Below, one piece after another: positions 13,965 through 22,491 of a DNA stretch of 50,230 nt. Source of the DNA: a virus; IMG/VR virus record IMGVR_UViG_3300027743_000008, positions 1 to 50,230 of that record; one strand, written 5' to 3'. Position 1 is the stretch's first letter; every line of letters begins with the position of its first letter. The notes beneath the pieces were generated by a model. That model searched no databases, had not been told where the DNA came from, and was given only the letters and a program-made list of their open reading frames with translations. The position numbers and the translations under genes are program-made.

Positions 13965-15113
13965 ATGGCACACGCACACGCATCGCCGTCGTCGTCGGAA
14001 ATCTGGATCAACTGCGCTGCGTCGGTGACGCAGGCGCGGGGGAGGCAGAGGAAGGCGACCGTCTACACCCGCGAGGGTTCCGCCGCGCATCAGCTTGCCG
14101 AGCGCATCCTCACGGCCCGGACCAAAGGCAAGAACCTGTCGGACGTCAGGTCGATCCTGATCGAAGGCGAGGATGTTCCCGTCACCGAGGAAATGGTCGA
14201 CGCCGTCGACACCTATGTCTCCTACGTCTTGGGCCTGAAGGGGACCAAGCTCTTCGAGACGGTCGTCAAGGTCGAGACAGCCGACGACCTTGAGGCCCTG
14301 TGGGGGACAGCCGACACCATCGCGATCAAGAAGCGCGAGGTCGAGATCGTCGACTTCAAGTACGGGCAGGGCGTCTTCGTCCCGGCCGACACGCCGCAGT
14401 TCCGGATTTATGCCATCGGCGTGCTGGATTACCTCGGGCCGTTCGTGGAGATCGACAACGTCAAGCTCACGGTGGTGCAGCCGCGCGCCGGAGACGAGCC
14501 GGTGCGCAGTTCCATAATCCCGGTCGACGAACTCGTTCGCTGGCAGAAGGATGTCCTCGTCCCGGCGTTGCGTCGCCTCAAGGCGGGTGACGCCACGGAG
14601 AAACCGGGCGACCACTGCCGGTGGTGCGTCAGGGCGGGCGAGTGCAAGACGCTGGCGGCGCTGGCGATGGACAGCGCAAGGATAGCCTTCGACGAAGTCC
14701 CGCCCGATCCGACCGGCATGACCGACGAGGAGATCGGCAGGGTCTTGGCGCATGGCGAGCTGATCCTGTCGTGGGTCAACAAGCTGCGTCAGGAAGCCTC
14801 TGCGCGGATCGACGGCGGCGGTGCTGTCCCCGGCTGGAAGCTGGTGGCGAAGCGCGCCATGCGCCGCTGGGACGATCCGGAAGGGGCGCTTCTCGCGATG
14901 AAGGGCAGGGTTCCGCTCACCAACGTGCTGCGCATCGAAACCATAGGAACCGTCGAGAAGGTCTTGAAAAGGTACAAGGTTCCGCTGGATATCATCCACC
15001 CCTACACGATCAAGGAAAGCAGCGGGACGACCTTGGTCAGCGAGGCCGATGGCAGGCCCGCTGTCGATACGTCAGCGAAAAATGTATTTTCTGAGACGGA
15101 ACCGCTTGACTAG
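13965..15113 (+). CDS. DUF2800 Cas4/RecB-like nuclease
   Basis: 382 residues. Starts MAHAHASPSSSEIWINCAAS, typical for DUF2800 (SSS/W..C start). The PD-(D/E)XK core is visible: GTADTIAI, then VEIVDFKYGQGVFV, followed by QFRIYAIG. A cysteine cluster C-x2-C-x6-C (HCRWCVRAGECKTL) may hold an Fe-S site as in Cas4. Probably acts in recombination or DNA-end processing with the SSB-like and RuvC-like proteins of the same operon. Confidence 0.85.
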   Translation: MAHAHASPSSSEIWINCAASVTQARGRQRKATVYTREGSAAHQLAERILTARTKGKNLSDVRSILIEGEDVPVTEEMVDAVDTYVSYVLGLKGTKLFETVVKVETADDLEALWGTADTIAIKKREVEIVDFKYGQGVFVPADTPQFRIYAIGVLDYLGPFVEIDNVKLTVVQPRAGDEPVRSSIIPVDELVRWQKDVLVPALRRLKAGDATEKPGDHCRWCVRAGECKTLAALAMDSARIAFDEVPPDPTGMTDEEIGRVLAHGELILSWVNKLRQEASARIDGGGAVPGWKLVAKRAMRRWDDPEGALLAMKGRVPLTNVLRIETIGTVEKVLKRYKVPLDIIHPYTIKESSGTTLVSEADGRPAVDTSAKNVFSETEPLD

Positions 15114-15133
15114 GTTTTATAAGCCCGTTACAT
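15105..15133 (+). promoter_or_regulatory. sigma70-like promoter for the SSB-like gene
   Basis: TTGACT (15105-15110), a 17-bp AT-rich spacer, then TACATA (15128-15133) followed by ATT. This is the best-looking promoter I found. The DUF2815 gene starts 57 bases downstream, so this gene and those after it can be expressed separately from the upstream operon. Confidence 0.65.
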
Positions 15134-15189
15134 AATTCACATCGCTCTTGAGAAGAGCGACTGATGTCAGCACCGAAAGGAACCGTGAA

Positions 15190-15735
15190 ATGGCCGTCGT
15201 CGTCACACCCTACGCCACCCTGTCCTTCCCCACCCTGTTCACGCCCAAGCCGAGGGCCGAAGGCGGCGAACCCGTCTTCTCCTGCGCGCTGCTGTTCGAT
15301 GAAGCCGCCCAGAAGTCCAAGGAATACAAGGCGATGCAGGACGCCTGCGTCACCGCTTTCAAGGACAAGTTCGGTGCAGCCGCGCAGATGAAGGGCGCGA
15401 CCTTCCCGTTCAGGGACGCCGCCGAGAAGTCCGACAAATACCAAGGCTACGAGGAAGGTGTCGTCTACATCAACCCGTGGTCGAAGCAGAAGCCCGGCAT
15501 CGTCAACGCCCGCCTTCAGGACGTGCTGCTGCCGGACGAGGTCTACGCCGGGCAGTTGGTTAGGGCGCAACTAACGCCGTTCGCATGGACGAACAGCGGC
15601 AAGAAGGGCGTCTCGTTCGGCCTCAACAATCTCCAGATCGTCAAGCACGATGCTCCGCGCATCGACGGTCGCGTCTCCGCCAACAAGGCGTTCGACGCGG
15701 TCGGCGAGCCTGAAGACGAAGACATGCCGTTCTAG
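15190..15735 (+). CDS. DUF2815 single-stranded DNA-binding-like protein
   Basis: 181 residues from ATG at 15190 with GAAAGGAA upstream; an in-frame ATG at 15148 has no good ribosome site. The DUF2815 pattern is present: ATLSFPTLFTPKP, then INPWSKQKPGIV and FGLNNLQIVKHD. The tail EPEDEDMPF mimics the acidic DxDxPF end of bacterial SSB, which recruits replication proteins. It probably coats ssDNA at the phage fork. It follows the DUF2800 nuclease, a common phage pair. Confidence 0.87.
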   Translation: MAVVVTPYATLSFPTLFTPKPRAEGGEPVFSCALLFDEAAQKSKEYKAMQDACVTAFKDKFGAAAQMKGATFPFRDAAEKSDKYQGYEEGVVYINPWSKQKPGIVNARLQDVLLPDEVYAGQLVRAQLTPFAWTNSGKKGVSFGLNNLQIVKHDAPRIDGRVSANKAFDAVGEPEDEDMPF

Positions 15736-15766
15736 GGCGATGACCAACGCCGAAGGAGAGACAGGC

Positions 15767-16117
15767 ATGAACACGTCAGCAATGGAAAAAGAATTGGAGC
15801 AGAGTATCAGCGTTGCGCTCCAAACCGGCGGCGACCTACCCCGGATCACCCCCCGGACGGAACGGTCGCTGCCGGACCAGATCGCCCAGCTTGAGCGCAT
15901 CAACCGCGCCGTAGACGAAAGAATACGTCAGGAACGGCTGACGCTTCGGAACAGCTACGAGCGGCAGGTCGTTGAGGTCCGCGCGGTATTCGACGTGCGC
16001 ATCAGCGACGAGGTGTCCAAGCTGGAGCAGGCCAGAGACGCCGAGCTTCTCGCCTTGACGGAGGAAACGAGCCGCAAGCTCCACGATCTGGAGCAACTGG
16101 CGCGACGTCAGGGCTGA
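15767..16117 (+). CDS. coiled-coil hypothetical protein
   Basis: 116 residues from ATG at 15767, with AAGGAG upstream. An alternative in-frame ATG lies at 15740. From about residue 35 the chain is strongly helical and charged (heptad-like LERINRAVDERIRQERLTL... then LEQARDAELLALTEETSRKL), suggesting a coiled-coil dimer. No family recognised. Confidence 0.65.
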   Translation: MNTSAMEKELEQSISVALQTGGDLPRITPRTERSLPDQIAQLERINRAVDERIRQERLTLRNSYERQVVEVRAVFDVRISDEVSKLEQARDAELLALTEETSRKLHDLEQLARRQG

Positions 16118-16290
16118 GAGGGGAACCCGGAGGGCCGTCGTGTGGGAGCGATAGCCTTCCGGGCCACGGGGTGAGTTTCAGGCTTCATCGCTGCGACGGG
16201 AGGAGTTCTTGCCGCAGCGGAAATACCATATCCGACAAAATCCGAAATGGTAAGCTTGTCCCGGTGGACAGGCATCGAGGAGACACGTCA

Positions 16291-16488
16291 ATGTTCGTGA
16301 CCTATCGTGGATATCGTCTTGAGAGGATCGCCCCAAGCCGCGTCGACGTCATCGACCGCAAGACGCTGGCGTTCCGCAAGACGACGCGGACGTGGGACGA
16401 AGCCATCGCATGGATCGACGAGAAGACCGGCCAAAAAGGAGAGACAGCCAATGCCGACCACCAAGAAAGAGCCACCCTCCACCAATAG
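16291..16488 (+). CDS. 65-residue hypothetical protein
   Basis: Start chosen at 16291, where GGAGACA lies five bases upstream. The frame extends upstream to a GTG at 16171 without support. Basic N-terminus, RGYRLERIAPSRVDVIDRKT, then TWDEAIAWIDEKTG. No family recognised. Its last codons overlap the next gene. Confidence 0.6.
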   Translation: MFVTYRGYRLERIAPSRVDVIDRKTLAFRKTTRTWDEAIAWIDEKTGQKGETANADHQERATLHQ

Positions 16489-16768
16489 GCGCGTCGAGGA
16501 ACTCAAGCAGTTCCTCAAGCCCGTCAATGGTCTCAGCAACAGCGAGAGCCTGTTCCTGCATGACGTCATCGGGCAGGTGCTGGCCCTGTTCAACCAGACG
16601 GACGGCAAGGAACGGCACTTCCTGACGCTGGTGTTCACCCGCGAGAGCAGTGACGACTACCCGTTGATCAGCATGGACACGATCTCTTCCCTGAGCAGCC
16701 GCAGCTACGCGCTGTCTCTGGTCGAGGAGTGGATCGCCCGCAGCAAGGCGGATGCCCGCAAGCCATGA
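16451..16768 (+). CDS. 105-residue hypothetical protein
   Basis: ATG at 16451, preceded by AAAGGAGAGACA; overlaps the end of the upstream gene by 38 bases. Mostly helical with a central FLHDVIGQVLALFN segment and a C-terminal LVEEWIARSKADARKP. Function unknown. Its stop overlaps the LuxR-type gene start (ATGA). Confidence 0.6.
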   Translation: MPTTKKEPPSTNRRVEELKQFLKPVNGLSNSESLFLHDVIGQVLALFNQTDGKERHFLTLVFTRESSDDYPLISMDTISSLSSRSYALSLVEEWIARSKADARKP

Positions 16769-16998
16769 GCAGCCTGACACCCCGCGAGAGACAGGTCGTC
16801 GACATGGTGGCGCGCGGCCTGCGCACCAAGGTCATCGCTCATGAGTTGGGCATTACCTACGGCACCGCCAAGCTGCATATCCACAACGCCTATACCAAGC
16901 TGGGGATCAGCAGCCGCATCGAGCTGCTGCATTGGAAGCAGCGGCAGCCGGTGCTGCGCCCGGTCGAGGAGATCGACTGGATGCAGGCTGCCGAATGA
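16765..16998 (+). CDS. LuxR/GerE-type helix-turn-helix regulator
   Basis: 77 residues, a nearly bare LuxR C-terminal domain: LTPRERQVVDMVARGLRTKV, then ELGITYGTAKLHIHNAYTKL. There is no receiver or ligand domain, so it resembles a GerE-like stand-alone regulator. At the end of the early operon it is a candidate switch to the late genes that converge on it. Confidence 0.85.
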   Translation: MSSLTPRERQVVDMVARGLRTKVIAHELGITYGTAKLHIHNAYTKLGISSRIELLHWKQRQPVLRPVEEIDWMQAAE

Positions 16999-17072
16999 GT
17001 GTCGGCGACTGGTGGATCGTCTGGTTCGTGACGCTCGCCGCGCTGCTCGCCGCCGTCTGGTACTCGGCCTGA
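16995..17072 (+). CDS. 25-residue tryptophan-rich membrane peptide
   Basis: It overlaps the LuxR-type gene by ATGA. A single hydrophobic span with tryptophans (DWWIVWFVTLAALLAAVW). Last gene of the plus-strand operon, ending 36 bases before the convergent late operon's last stop. The intervening spacer is AT-rich with no clear terminator hairpin. Confidence 0.5.
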   Translation: MSVGDWWIVWFVTLAALLAAVWYSA

Positions 17073-17107
17073 TCTAAAAAATCTAAAAATTTATGCGGGG
17101 GTCTGCG

Positions 17108-17962
17108 TCATCCATAGGCGCGACGCCCTTGTGACAGGACGGGAAGCCCGGTCACCGGATCGAGCTTCCCGGCCATGCCGATGTCTCCGACCTTGAACAG
17201 GTCCGCCAGCGGCTGGCTATCAACGCGGGGCGCTGGGGCTACCACTGGCGGGGCCTGCCCTTCCACCTCGGCGTTGGCCGAGGCGAAATCAAACTCTGGT
17301 AATGGCGCTTGGTTCTGGTCGAGCGGGCTGTAGATGAGACCGCCGCTGTCTCCTCTGGAACGGCGTCCACTGGGTGACCCATCATAGGCGTCGGCGAAGT
17401 CGTCGGCCAGCGTTCTCTCCCGGCTCGGCACCAGCGAGATCGGGCTGTCGTCGGACTTCGGCCGGTTGAACGCGGTGGCGTCCAGCACGGGTCCGGGATT
17501 GTAGAGGGTGGTCGCGCCGACGTCGGCACCGGAACCACCTCCAGCAGCCTCGACCGGGCCGGAGACACGGGCCTTGCCGCTCATGCCGCTGATGCCGTCG
17601 TAGGCCCCGATGCCGTTGTTCTTGGCCCCCATCCAGTCGCCCCAGCCTTTCTTGCTGGCCCAGTCGAGCGAGAAGGCGACTTGTTGTTTCCAAGTGGAGG
17701 GGTCTCTGGCGTCCAGTCCCGTCCGGGCGGTGAACTCGTCGCCCAGCCCGGCGTTCGGCATCGCCCGAGACATGCCGCCGTAGTGCAACTGGAACGGCCC
17801 GAACGACGAGCCGTCGTCGCCGCCGTGGTCCGGCTGCTCCGGGTCGAACACGTTGAGCGCCTCGGTCTGGGCGACACGCACCGCGACGTCCGGGTCGATG
17901 CCGCGCTTCGTGGCCTCCTGCCGGATGAACGCTTCCATTTCCCCGTAGGCTCTGGCTGGCAT
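17108..17962 (-). CDS. virion-associated lysozyme/transglycosylase-like protein
   Basis: 284 residues from ATG at 17962 (TGATG overlap with the upstream gene). The N-terminal ~115 residues show a lysozyme-like pattern: VRVAQTEALNVF, then GSSFGPFQLHYGG, and a QQVAFSLDWASKKGWGDW helix typical of phage internal murein hydrolases. The C-terminal half is Pro/Ser-rich and probably disordered. Last gene of the late operon, after other ejection-type genes. Likely locally digests peptidoglycan during DNA entry. Confidence 0.65.
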   Translation of the reverse strand: MPARAYGEMEAFIRQEATKRGIDPDVAVRVAQTEALNVFDPEQPDHGGDDGSSFGPFQLHYGGMSRAMPNAGLGDEFTARTGLDARDPSTWKQQVAFSLDWASKKGWGDWMGAKNNGIGAYDGISGMSGKARVSGPVEAAGGGSGADVGATTLYNPGPVLDATAFNRPKSDDSPISLVPSRERTLADDFADAYDGSPSGRRSRGDSGGLIYSPLDQNQAPLPEFDFASANAEVEGQAPPVVAPAPRVDSQPLADLFKVGDIGMAGKLDPVTGLPVLSQGRRAYG

Positions 17963-19515
17963 CACGGTTTCTCCGGCGCTTTGAACGGCTTCACGGGGGG
18001 TGGGCGCTGGTAGTAGTTATCCCATTGCAGGAACCTCGGCACGTCCTCGGTCAGCTCCGGCCGGGTGTTGTTGAGGTCGCGCAGCGACATCTTGGCCCGC
18101 GTCGACATGTTGCGCGCCGATGTCTCTCCGCCTTCGGTCCAGTAGCCAAGCCCTTCCGAGTTCCAGTTGTTGATCTCGCCGTAGTCTCTCATTCCTTCGG
18201 GGAGCAGGTATTTCTTGTCGATGTCGTTCTGCATGGACGGGTTGTCGAGCGCCCACTGTTTGTTGAAGTTTCTGAGCTTGATGTGTTCCGGCGTCTCCGC
18301 TGTCGCCCTCATGTCTTCGGGGATGGTTTTCAACCAAGCGTCCTCGGCTGCCCAGTAATCCTGCGTTCGCTGGTTGATCGCCGCCTCGTGGCGAGACAGC
18401 GCCCCGTAGACATCATCGCGCACGTTACGGCCAGCCTGTGCCGCGCCGGGAGACGACGGGCTGAAGCCGCCGGGCATGTCGAACATGTTCTGCGTCTTGT
18501 GGCCGATCTCATGGATGGTGGTGCCGAGTTCGTCGTGTCCTCCGGCTCTGGCCACGACGCTACCCTTCGGGTTGAGAGACGTCGGGATGTTGAACACCCC
18601 GGCAGCCGGGGTGGACCCGGACATGAGAGGCCCGCTCGGCCTGAACATCGGGGTGCTGAAGATTTCCTCCAGCCCCGGCTCGTTGAACAGCGCCGGGTGG
18701 TCGACGAAATCCGGCACTTTCGGTTTCGGGTAGGCGTGCAGCGACGAGTAGTCGTTCGGCTTCATCTCCCACATCTCGTTCGTCAGCGGGGCGCGGTAGA
18801 GCGGCTTGGTCGGAGAGAAATCGACCCCGAACGGCAGAAATGGCTGATCAGGATCGGGCTGCTCGCCTTTGGTCAGTTGCTCGCGCCGTAGCGGTAGTTT
18901 ACCTACGCCGTCGTCGCTCGTATCGACGTCGGTGCGCAGCTTGGCCCCGACGTCCGGCGTCTCGGTGATCCATTGCTCGTCGCGGTAGTTCGCGCCGTTC
19001 CATCCGGCGGGGCGGTACTTCTCCCAGCCCCATTGTTTCCAGATATCGTCCGGGTTGACGCCGCGCGCCGCGTCTTCGAGCGCCGCCCGCTTGAACAGGT
19101 TCGGCACCATGTGCAGGATGGCTGGCTTGAGCACCGAGGAGACAGCCCCGGCTGCCGCGTGGCCTCCGGGGACGGCGTCCGAGAAGGCCGACGCGAGGTT
19201 GAGCGCGCCGCTGGCGTAGTCGCCCTGCTCGATGTCTCCCATGCCCTCGTTGGTGTCGGCACCGGCATTTACCCCCGGCACCAGCCCGACCAAGCTCTGG
19301 CTGTCGCGCAGGGCTTCGCCGTAAGGCTTGCCGGAGATGCCGCTCGCGGCCTTCGCCATCAGGTCGGCGATGCTCTCCGACAGGTAAGGGTCGCGGTTCT
19401 CCATGACCTGATGGGGCGCGGGCGTGAACTGGTTTCTCGGCAGCACCGTCGGCCCCAACGCACCCCGCGCAGGGGAGACACGTCCGGACAGCAGCTCGGC
19501 GAGCGGGTTGGCCAC
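17962..19515 (-). CDS. ejection-type protein with HEIGH metallopeptidase motif
   Basis: 517 residues. The N-terminal part resembles polyvalent-protein starts (AALEDAARGVNPDDIWKQWG, cf. large polyvalent protein domains). Near residues 330-345, DELGTTIHEIGHKTQNMF carries an HExxH zinc-protease signature. The C-terminus is Asn/Trp/Pro-rich. Family knowledge: such polyvalent proteins are injected with phage DNA and act on host targets. It lies between the M15 peptidase and the lysozyme-like gene. Enzymatic activity is inferred. Confidence 0.6.
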   Translation of the reverse strand: MANPLAELLSGRVSPARGALGPTVLPRNQFTPAPHQVMENRDPYLSESIADLMAKAASGISGKPYGEALRDSQSLVGLVPGVNAGADTNEGMGDIEQGDYASGALNLASAFSDAVPGGHAAAGAVSSVLKPAILHMVPNLFKRAALEDAARGVNPDDIWKQWGWEKYRPAGWNGANYRDEQWITETPDVGAKLRTDVDTSDDGVGKLPLRREQLTKGEQPDPDQPFLPFGVDFSPTKPLYRAPLTNEMWEMKPNDYSSLHAYPKPKVPDFVDHPALFNEPGLEEIFSTPMFRPSGPLMSGSTPAAGVFNIPTSLNPKGSVVARAGGHDELGTTIHEIGHKTQNMFDMPGGFSPSSPGAAQAGRNVRDDVYGALSRHEAAINQRTQDYWAAEDAWLKTIPEDMRATAETPEHIKLRNFNKQWALDNPSMQNDIDKKYLLPEGMRDYGEINNWNSEGLGYWTEGGETSARNMSTRAKMSLRDLNNTRPELTEDVPRFLQWDNYYQRPPPVKPFKAPEKP

Positions 19516-19516
19516 G

Positions 19517-20248
19517 TCAGAACCTCCTGCCCGGCAGCGGCTGCGCCTTGGGTACGCCCGCTTGGCCTATCGTCCTGACGTTGAACAGCTCGGCAAGCGG
19601 GGCCATCGAGTTTTCGAGTTGCGCCAAAAGTTTCGGGGCCGGACTCGGAGTCGGAGCTGCTTGGCCCGTGTCTCCAAGGTCTGTCTCCAAGGAGACATTT
19701 GGTGTCTCCTGTCTCCTGCCCTCTCGCAGCATGGGTTGGGCTTCTTCGGTCCTTCTTGTCGACGAAGCCGAAGGCAAGCTTCCAGCCGAGGTCTCGGCCA
19801 ACGCATTTATTTCATCGCGGCCCGGCGGCGTCTGCACGATGCCGTTCGCCAGCAGCGTGCCGATATCGGGCGGCGGCGCAAGGGACGTCGCGTTCCCTGC
19901 ACCGCCGCCACGCGCGCCAGCGAGTTCGATGTGCCAGTTCTCGTTTCCCAAGGGGAAGCCGAGGCCGTACCTCGCCGCATTGTCATGCGCCCACTGCAAC
20001 GCCGCCGGGCTTGCGAATTGGAGGTCCGCAGCCAGCCCCTTGTTGTGGTAGCTGTGGCCGGGCGGCGCAACCCATTTTCGCGCGGCTTGGGGCGAGCCAT
20101 ACTTCTGGAGCGCCCTGTTCCAGAGCTGTTGCTGTCTCGCGACATCGCGATAGCCGGACCCGACCGAGATGCCGGGGCTGGCCGCGATGAAGCTCTGGAG
20201 CGCGCTCCCGAAGTTCGGCACGAAATCCTGAAAGCCGGAGAAGGCCAT
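19517..20248 (-). CDS. M15 (VanY-like) peptidase, virion-associated
   Basis: 243 residues, GGAGACA upstream of the ATG. Zinc-site pattern of peptidase M15: SYHNKGLAADL (H68, D75) and ENWHIEL (H106), preceded by SGYRDVARQQQLW. The enzyme would cleave D-Ala or peptide crosslinks in peptidoglycan. The C-terminal half is low-complexity and contains a dense cluster of the TGTCTCC heptamer (19668-19720). Context suggests an internal virion enzyme rather than the main endolysin. Confidence 0.8.
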   Translation of the reverse strand: MAFSGFQDFVPNFGSALQSFIAASPGISVGSGYRDVARQQQLWNRALQKYGSPQAARKWVAPPGHSYHNKGLAADLQFASPAALQWAHDNAARYGLGFPLGNENWHIELAGARGGGAGNATSLAPPPDIGTLLANGIVQTPPGRDEINALAETSAGSLPSASSTRRTEEAQPMLREGRRQETPNVSLETDLGDTGQAAPTPSPAPKLLAQLENSMAPLAELFNVRTIGQAGVPKAQPLPGRRF

Positions 20249-20258
20249 CCGTGTCTCC

Positions 20259-22490
20259 CTACTTCACGGGCTGTGCCGGGCGCAGCAGGTTGGTCCCGAT
20301 CTGCCTGACCGACCCGTCCGGCATCCTGATGCGGTACATGTTCCCGCCCCGGCCGATCTCGACGACAGTGCCGCTCTGGCCGGACATCGGGTCGTCCTCG
20401 TCGGTGATGACCAGCGGCTGCCCGACCTTGGCGTGGAAGGGTGGTTCGTCCGTCATCTTCTGGCCCGACGTCGCTCCGACGGCAGCCCGCGCCGCCGACT
20501 GGGCGAGTGGCTCCTTGTCGAACAGTCTTGTCAGCCCGGCTTCGTTGGTCAGCAGCCCGGCCTTCACGCGCTTGACGACCGGGTCGATCATCGCCGCAGC
20601 GATGGCTCCTTTGATGCCCGCGAGGACGCCGCCGGTCACGGCCCTTGTGCTGTTCGAATACCCCTCCCCGAGGGTGCTGCCGGTGGCGGTCGGGACCGCG
20701 CGCTTTCCGGCACGCGAGGCTTCCGCCGCCGACACCGTCGCGATGTCGTCGATCATCCGCTTGTGCGTCGGGTTGTTCTTTGTGACACGGTTCTTCCAGC
20801 GGTCGCTCTTGTCGGTCCAGTCGGTGGTCATGGCTTTCGGGTCGACACGTTCCGGATCGATTGAGCGACCGGCGTTGGGGCCGCGCAAATCCAGTTCCAG
20901 TGCGTCGGCCAGTACCTCGTTGAGCGGCTTCGGCGTGTGTCTCTCGTAGGGGGCGAGCTGCCGGACGCTGCCCTTGTTGGCCCCTCCCAACAGCCGGTTG
21001 TAGGCTTGGGCTTCGGGCGCTGCTTCAGCGATGTCGGTGCTGGCGGAGGTGGATGTCCCCCGGTGCTTCTGGACCTGCGCCTCCTGCCTGCGCAGCTTGT
21101 TGTAGGCTTGCTGCTCGACGTCGAAGTCGAGAGGGCCTCCGGCGTTTGCTGTCTCCCGCATCATGTCGGTGAGTGCCTCGTAGGCCGGGGCGTTGACGTC
21201 CGGGTGCGTGTCTTCGTTGCGAAGAAGTTTCCCGGTGTCGGTGCGGATTTTCTTGGCCGCGCCGTAGGGCATCGTCGGCGTCGGCACGTCCATCGAATTG
21301 GGGTCGATGTCGAGTTCGTACTTGCGGCGAACGAGGGCGCGCATCCGCTTCGCCTGATCGTTGATGACCGGCGTGGTGTCGCGCTTCTTCATCAGGTCGG
21401 TGAGGACTTGGTCGATCTGCATGGCGTCGGTCGGAGACAGCGAGCCTGCCTGCTTTTCCAAGGCTTCTTGGATGTCGCTCATCTTCTGGTGGATGGTGGT
21501 CTCGGCGTTCCCCATCATGGCGATGATGCGGTCGCCGATGGTGTCCTTGGTGATCGGCGTGTTGCTCGGGCGACCGCGGATTTTCTCGGTGACGTCCTGC
21601 TTGGCCCGGTCGTAGCCGCCGAACTGCTCGCGCCGTGTCTCCAGCACCTTCTTGCCGGGTCCGACGTCGCGGGCTAGCCGGTCCTCCATCGCACCCAAGG
21701 TCTTGGGAGCCAGAATACCCCCAGTGATCGGGATTTGGGCGTCGTTCTGCGCGTTGAGGCGCTGGATGGCGCGCAGGGTGTTCTCGCTGCGGTCGTTGAG
21801 GTTGTAGTAATGCTTGATCCCACCCTTGACCGCCGGGGCGACACCTCCGGCCAGCACGCCGCCAAGCCCGGTGCCGATCTCCTTGCCGATGTCTCCGCCG
21901 ACGAGATCGCCAAGCTCGCCAGCGCCATAAGAACCGGCATAGCCAGCGCCCTCGGTCGCGGCAGTGCGCCCGACAGCGCGGGCCGCGCCGCCGCCGACGT
22001 GCTTGGCGATGGTCGGCAGGGTCTTCGCGCCAGTGCGGGCCAAGGCCGTGCCGATGGACGCCGGGATGCTGGCCCCGGCGCTGATGATGGCTTCGACTGC
22101 GGCGGGTCCGACCATCGCCGTCCAGTCGTTCATGCTCTCGTAGCCGGGCAGCGGGTCGCCGACGACCTCATTGTAGGCGTCGGTGATCGGCGAGCGCACC
22201 GACTTGCGCTCGTAGGGTCGGCCGTGGCCCTCTTCCCAGAGATTTTTGCCGACTTCCCACAGGTACTGCGCGCCTTGGATCGGCAGGTCGGCGGTCTGCG
22301 CGAAGCCTTCCCCGGTGCCGCGCGCCAGCGTCTGCGCGCCCTTGCCAACGGTCTCCATCGTGCTGTCATCGGCGTTGCCAAGCTTGGCGTTCTCGTAGGC
22401 GATGACGCGGTCGATGACATCCAACGGCGTCTTGGTGTCATCGAAACGCATCAACCTGCCGTCGGACAGCGGGCGCAGTATCTGGGTCAT
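20259..22490 (-). CDS. large ejection-type internal virion protein
   Basis: 743 residues from ATG at 22490, just after the upstream stop. It opens with LRPLSDGRLMRFDDTKTPLD, has Gly/Ala-rich, membrane-friendly stretches near residues 130-230, a long helical middle, and ends with an SH3-like strand set (VVEIGRGGNMYRIRMPDGSV). Size, position and composition match podovirus inner-core proteins that form the DNA conduit. No enzymatic motif seen. Confidence 0.6.
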   Translation of the reverse strand: MTQILRPLSDGRLMRFDDTKTPLDVIDRVIAYENAKLGNADDSTMETVGKGAQTLARGTGEGFAQTADLPIQGAQYLWEVGKNLWEEGHGRPYERKSVRSPITDAYNEVVGDPLPGYESMNDWTAMVGPAAVEAIISAGASIPASIGTALARTGAKTLPTIAKHVGGGAARAVGRTAATEGAGYAGSYGAGELGDLVGGDIGKEIGTGLGGVLAGGVAPAVKGGIKHYYNLNDRSENTLRAIQRLNAQNDAQIPITGGILAPKTLGAMEDRLARDVGPGKKVLETRREQFGGYDRAKQDVTEKIRGRPSNTPITKDTIGDRIIAMMGNAETTIHQKMSDIQEALEKQAGSLSPTDAMQIDQVLTDLMKKRDTTPVINDQAKRMRALVRRKYELDIDPNSMDVPTPTMPYGAAKKIRTDTGKLLRNEDTHPDVNAPAYEALTDMMRETANAGGPLDFDVEQQAYNKLRRQEAQVQKHRGTSTSASTDIAEAAPEAQAYNRLLGGANKGSVRQLAPYERHTPKPLNEVLADALELDLRGPNAGRSIDPERVDPKAMTTDWTDKSDRWKNRVTKNNPTHKRMIDDIATVSAAEASRAGKRAVPTATGSTLGEGYSNSTRAVTGGVLAGIKGAIAAAMIDPVVKRVKAGLLTNEAGLTRLFDKEPLAQSAARAAVGATSGQKMTDEPPFHAKVGQPLVITDEDDPMSGQSGTVVEIGRGGNMYRIRMPDGSVRQIGTNLLRPAQPVK

Positions 22491-22491
22491 G

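Noticed and set aside
16127-16164. CCCGGAGGG...CCTTCCGGG imperfect inverted repeat after the coiled-coil gene
   Set aside because: Long loop, mismatch and no T-tract, so not supported as a terminator.
16171-16290. GTG-initiated extension of the 65-residue protein
   Set aside because: No ribosome site; ATG at 16291 with GGAGACA upstream is better. Kept only as an alternative.
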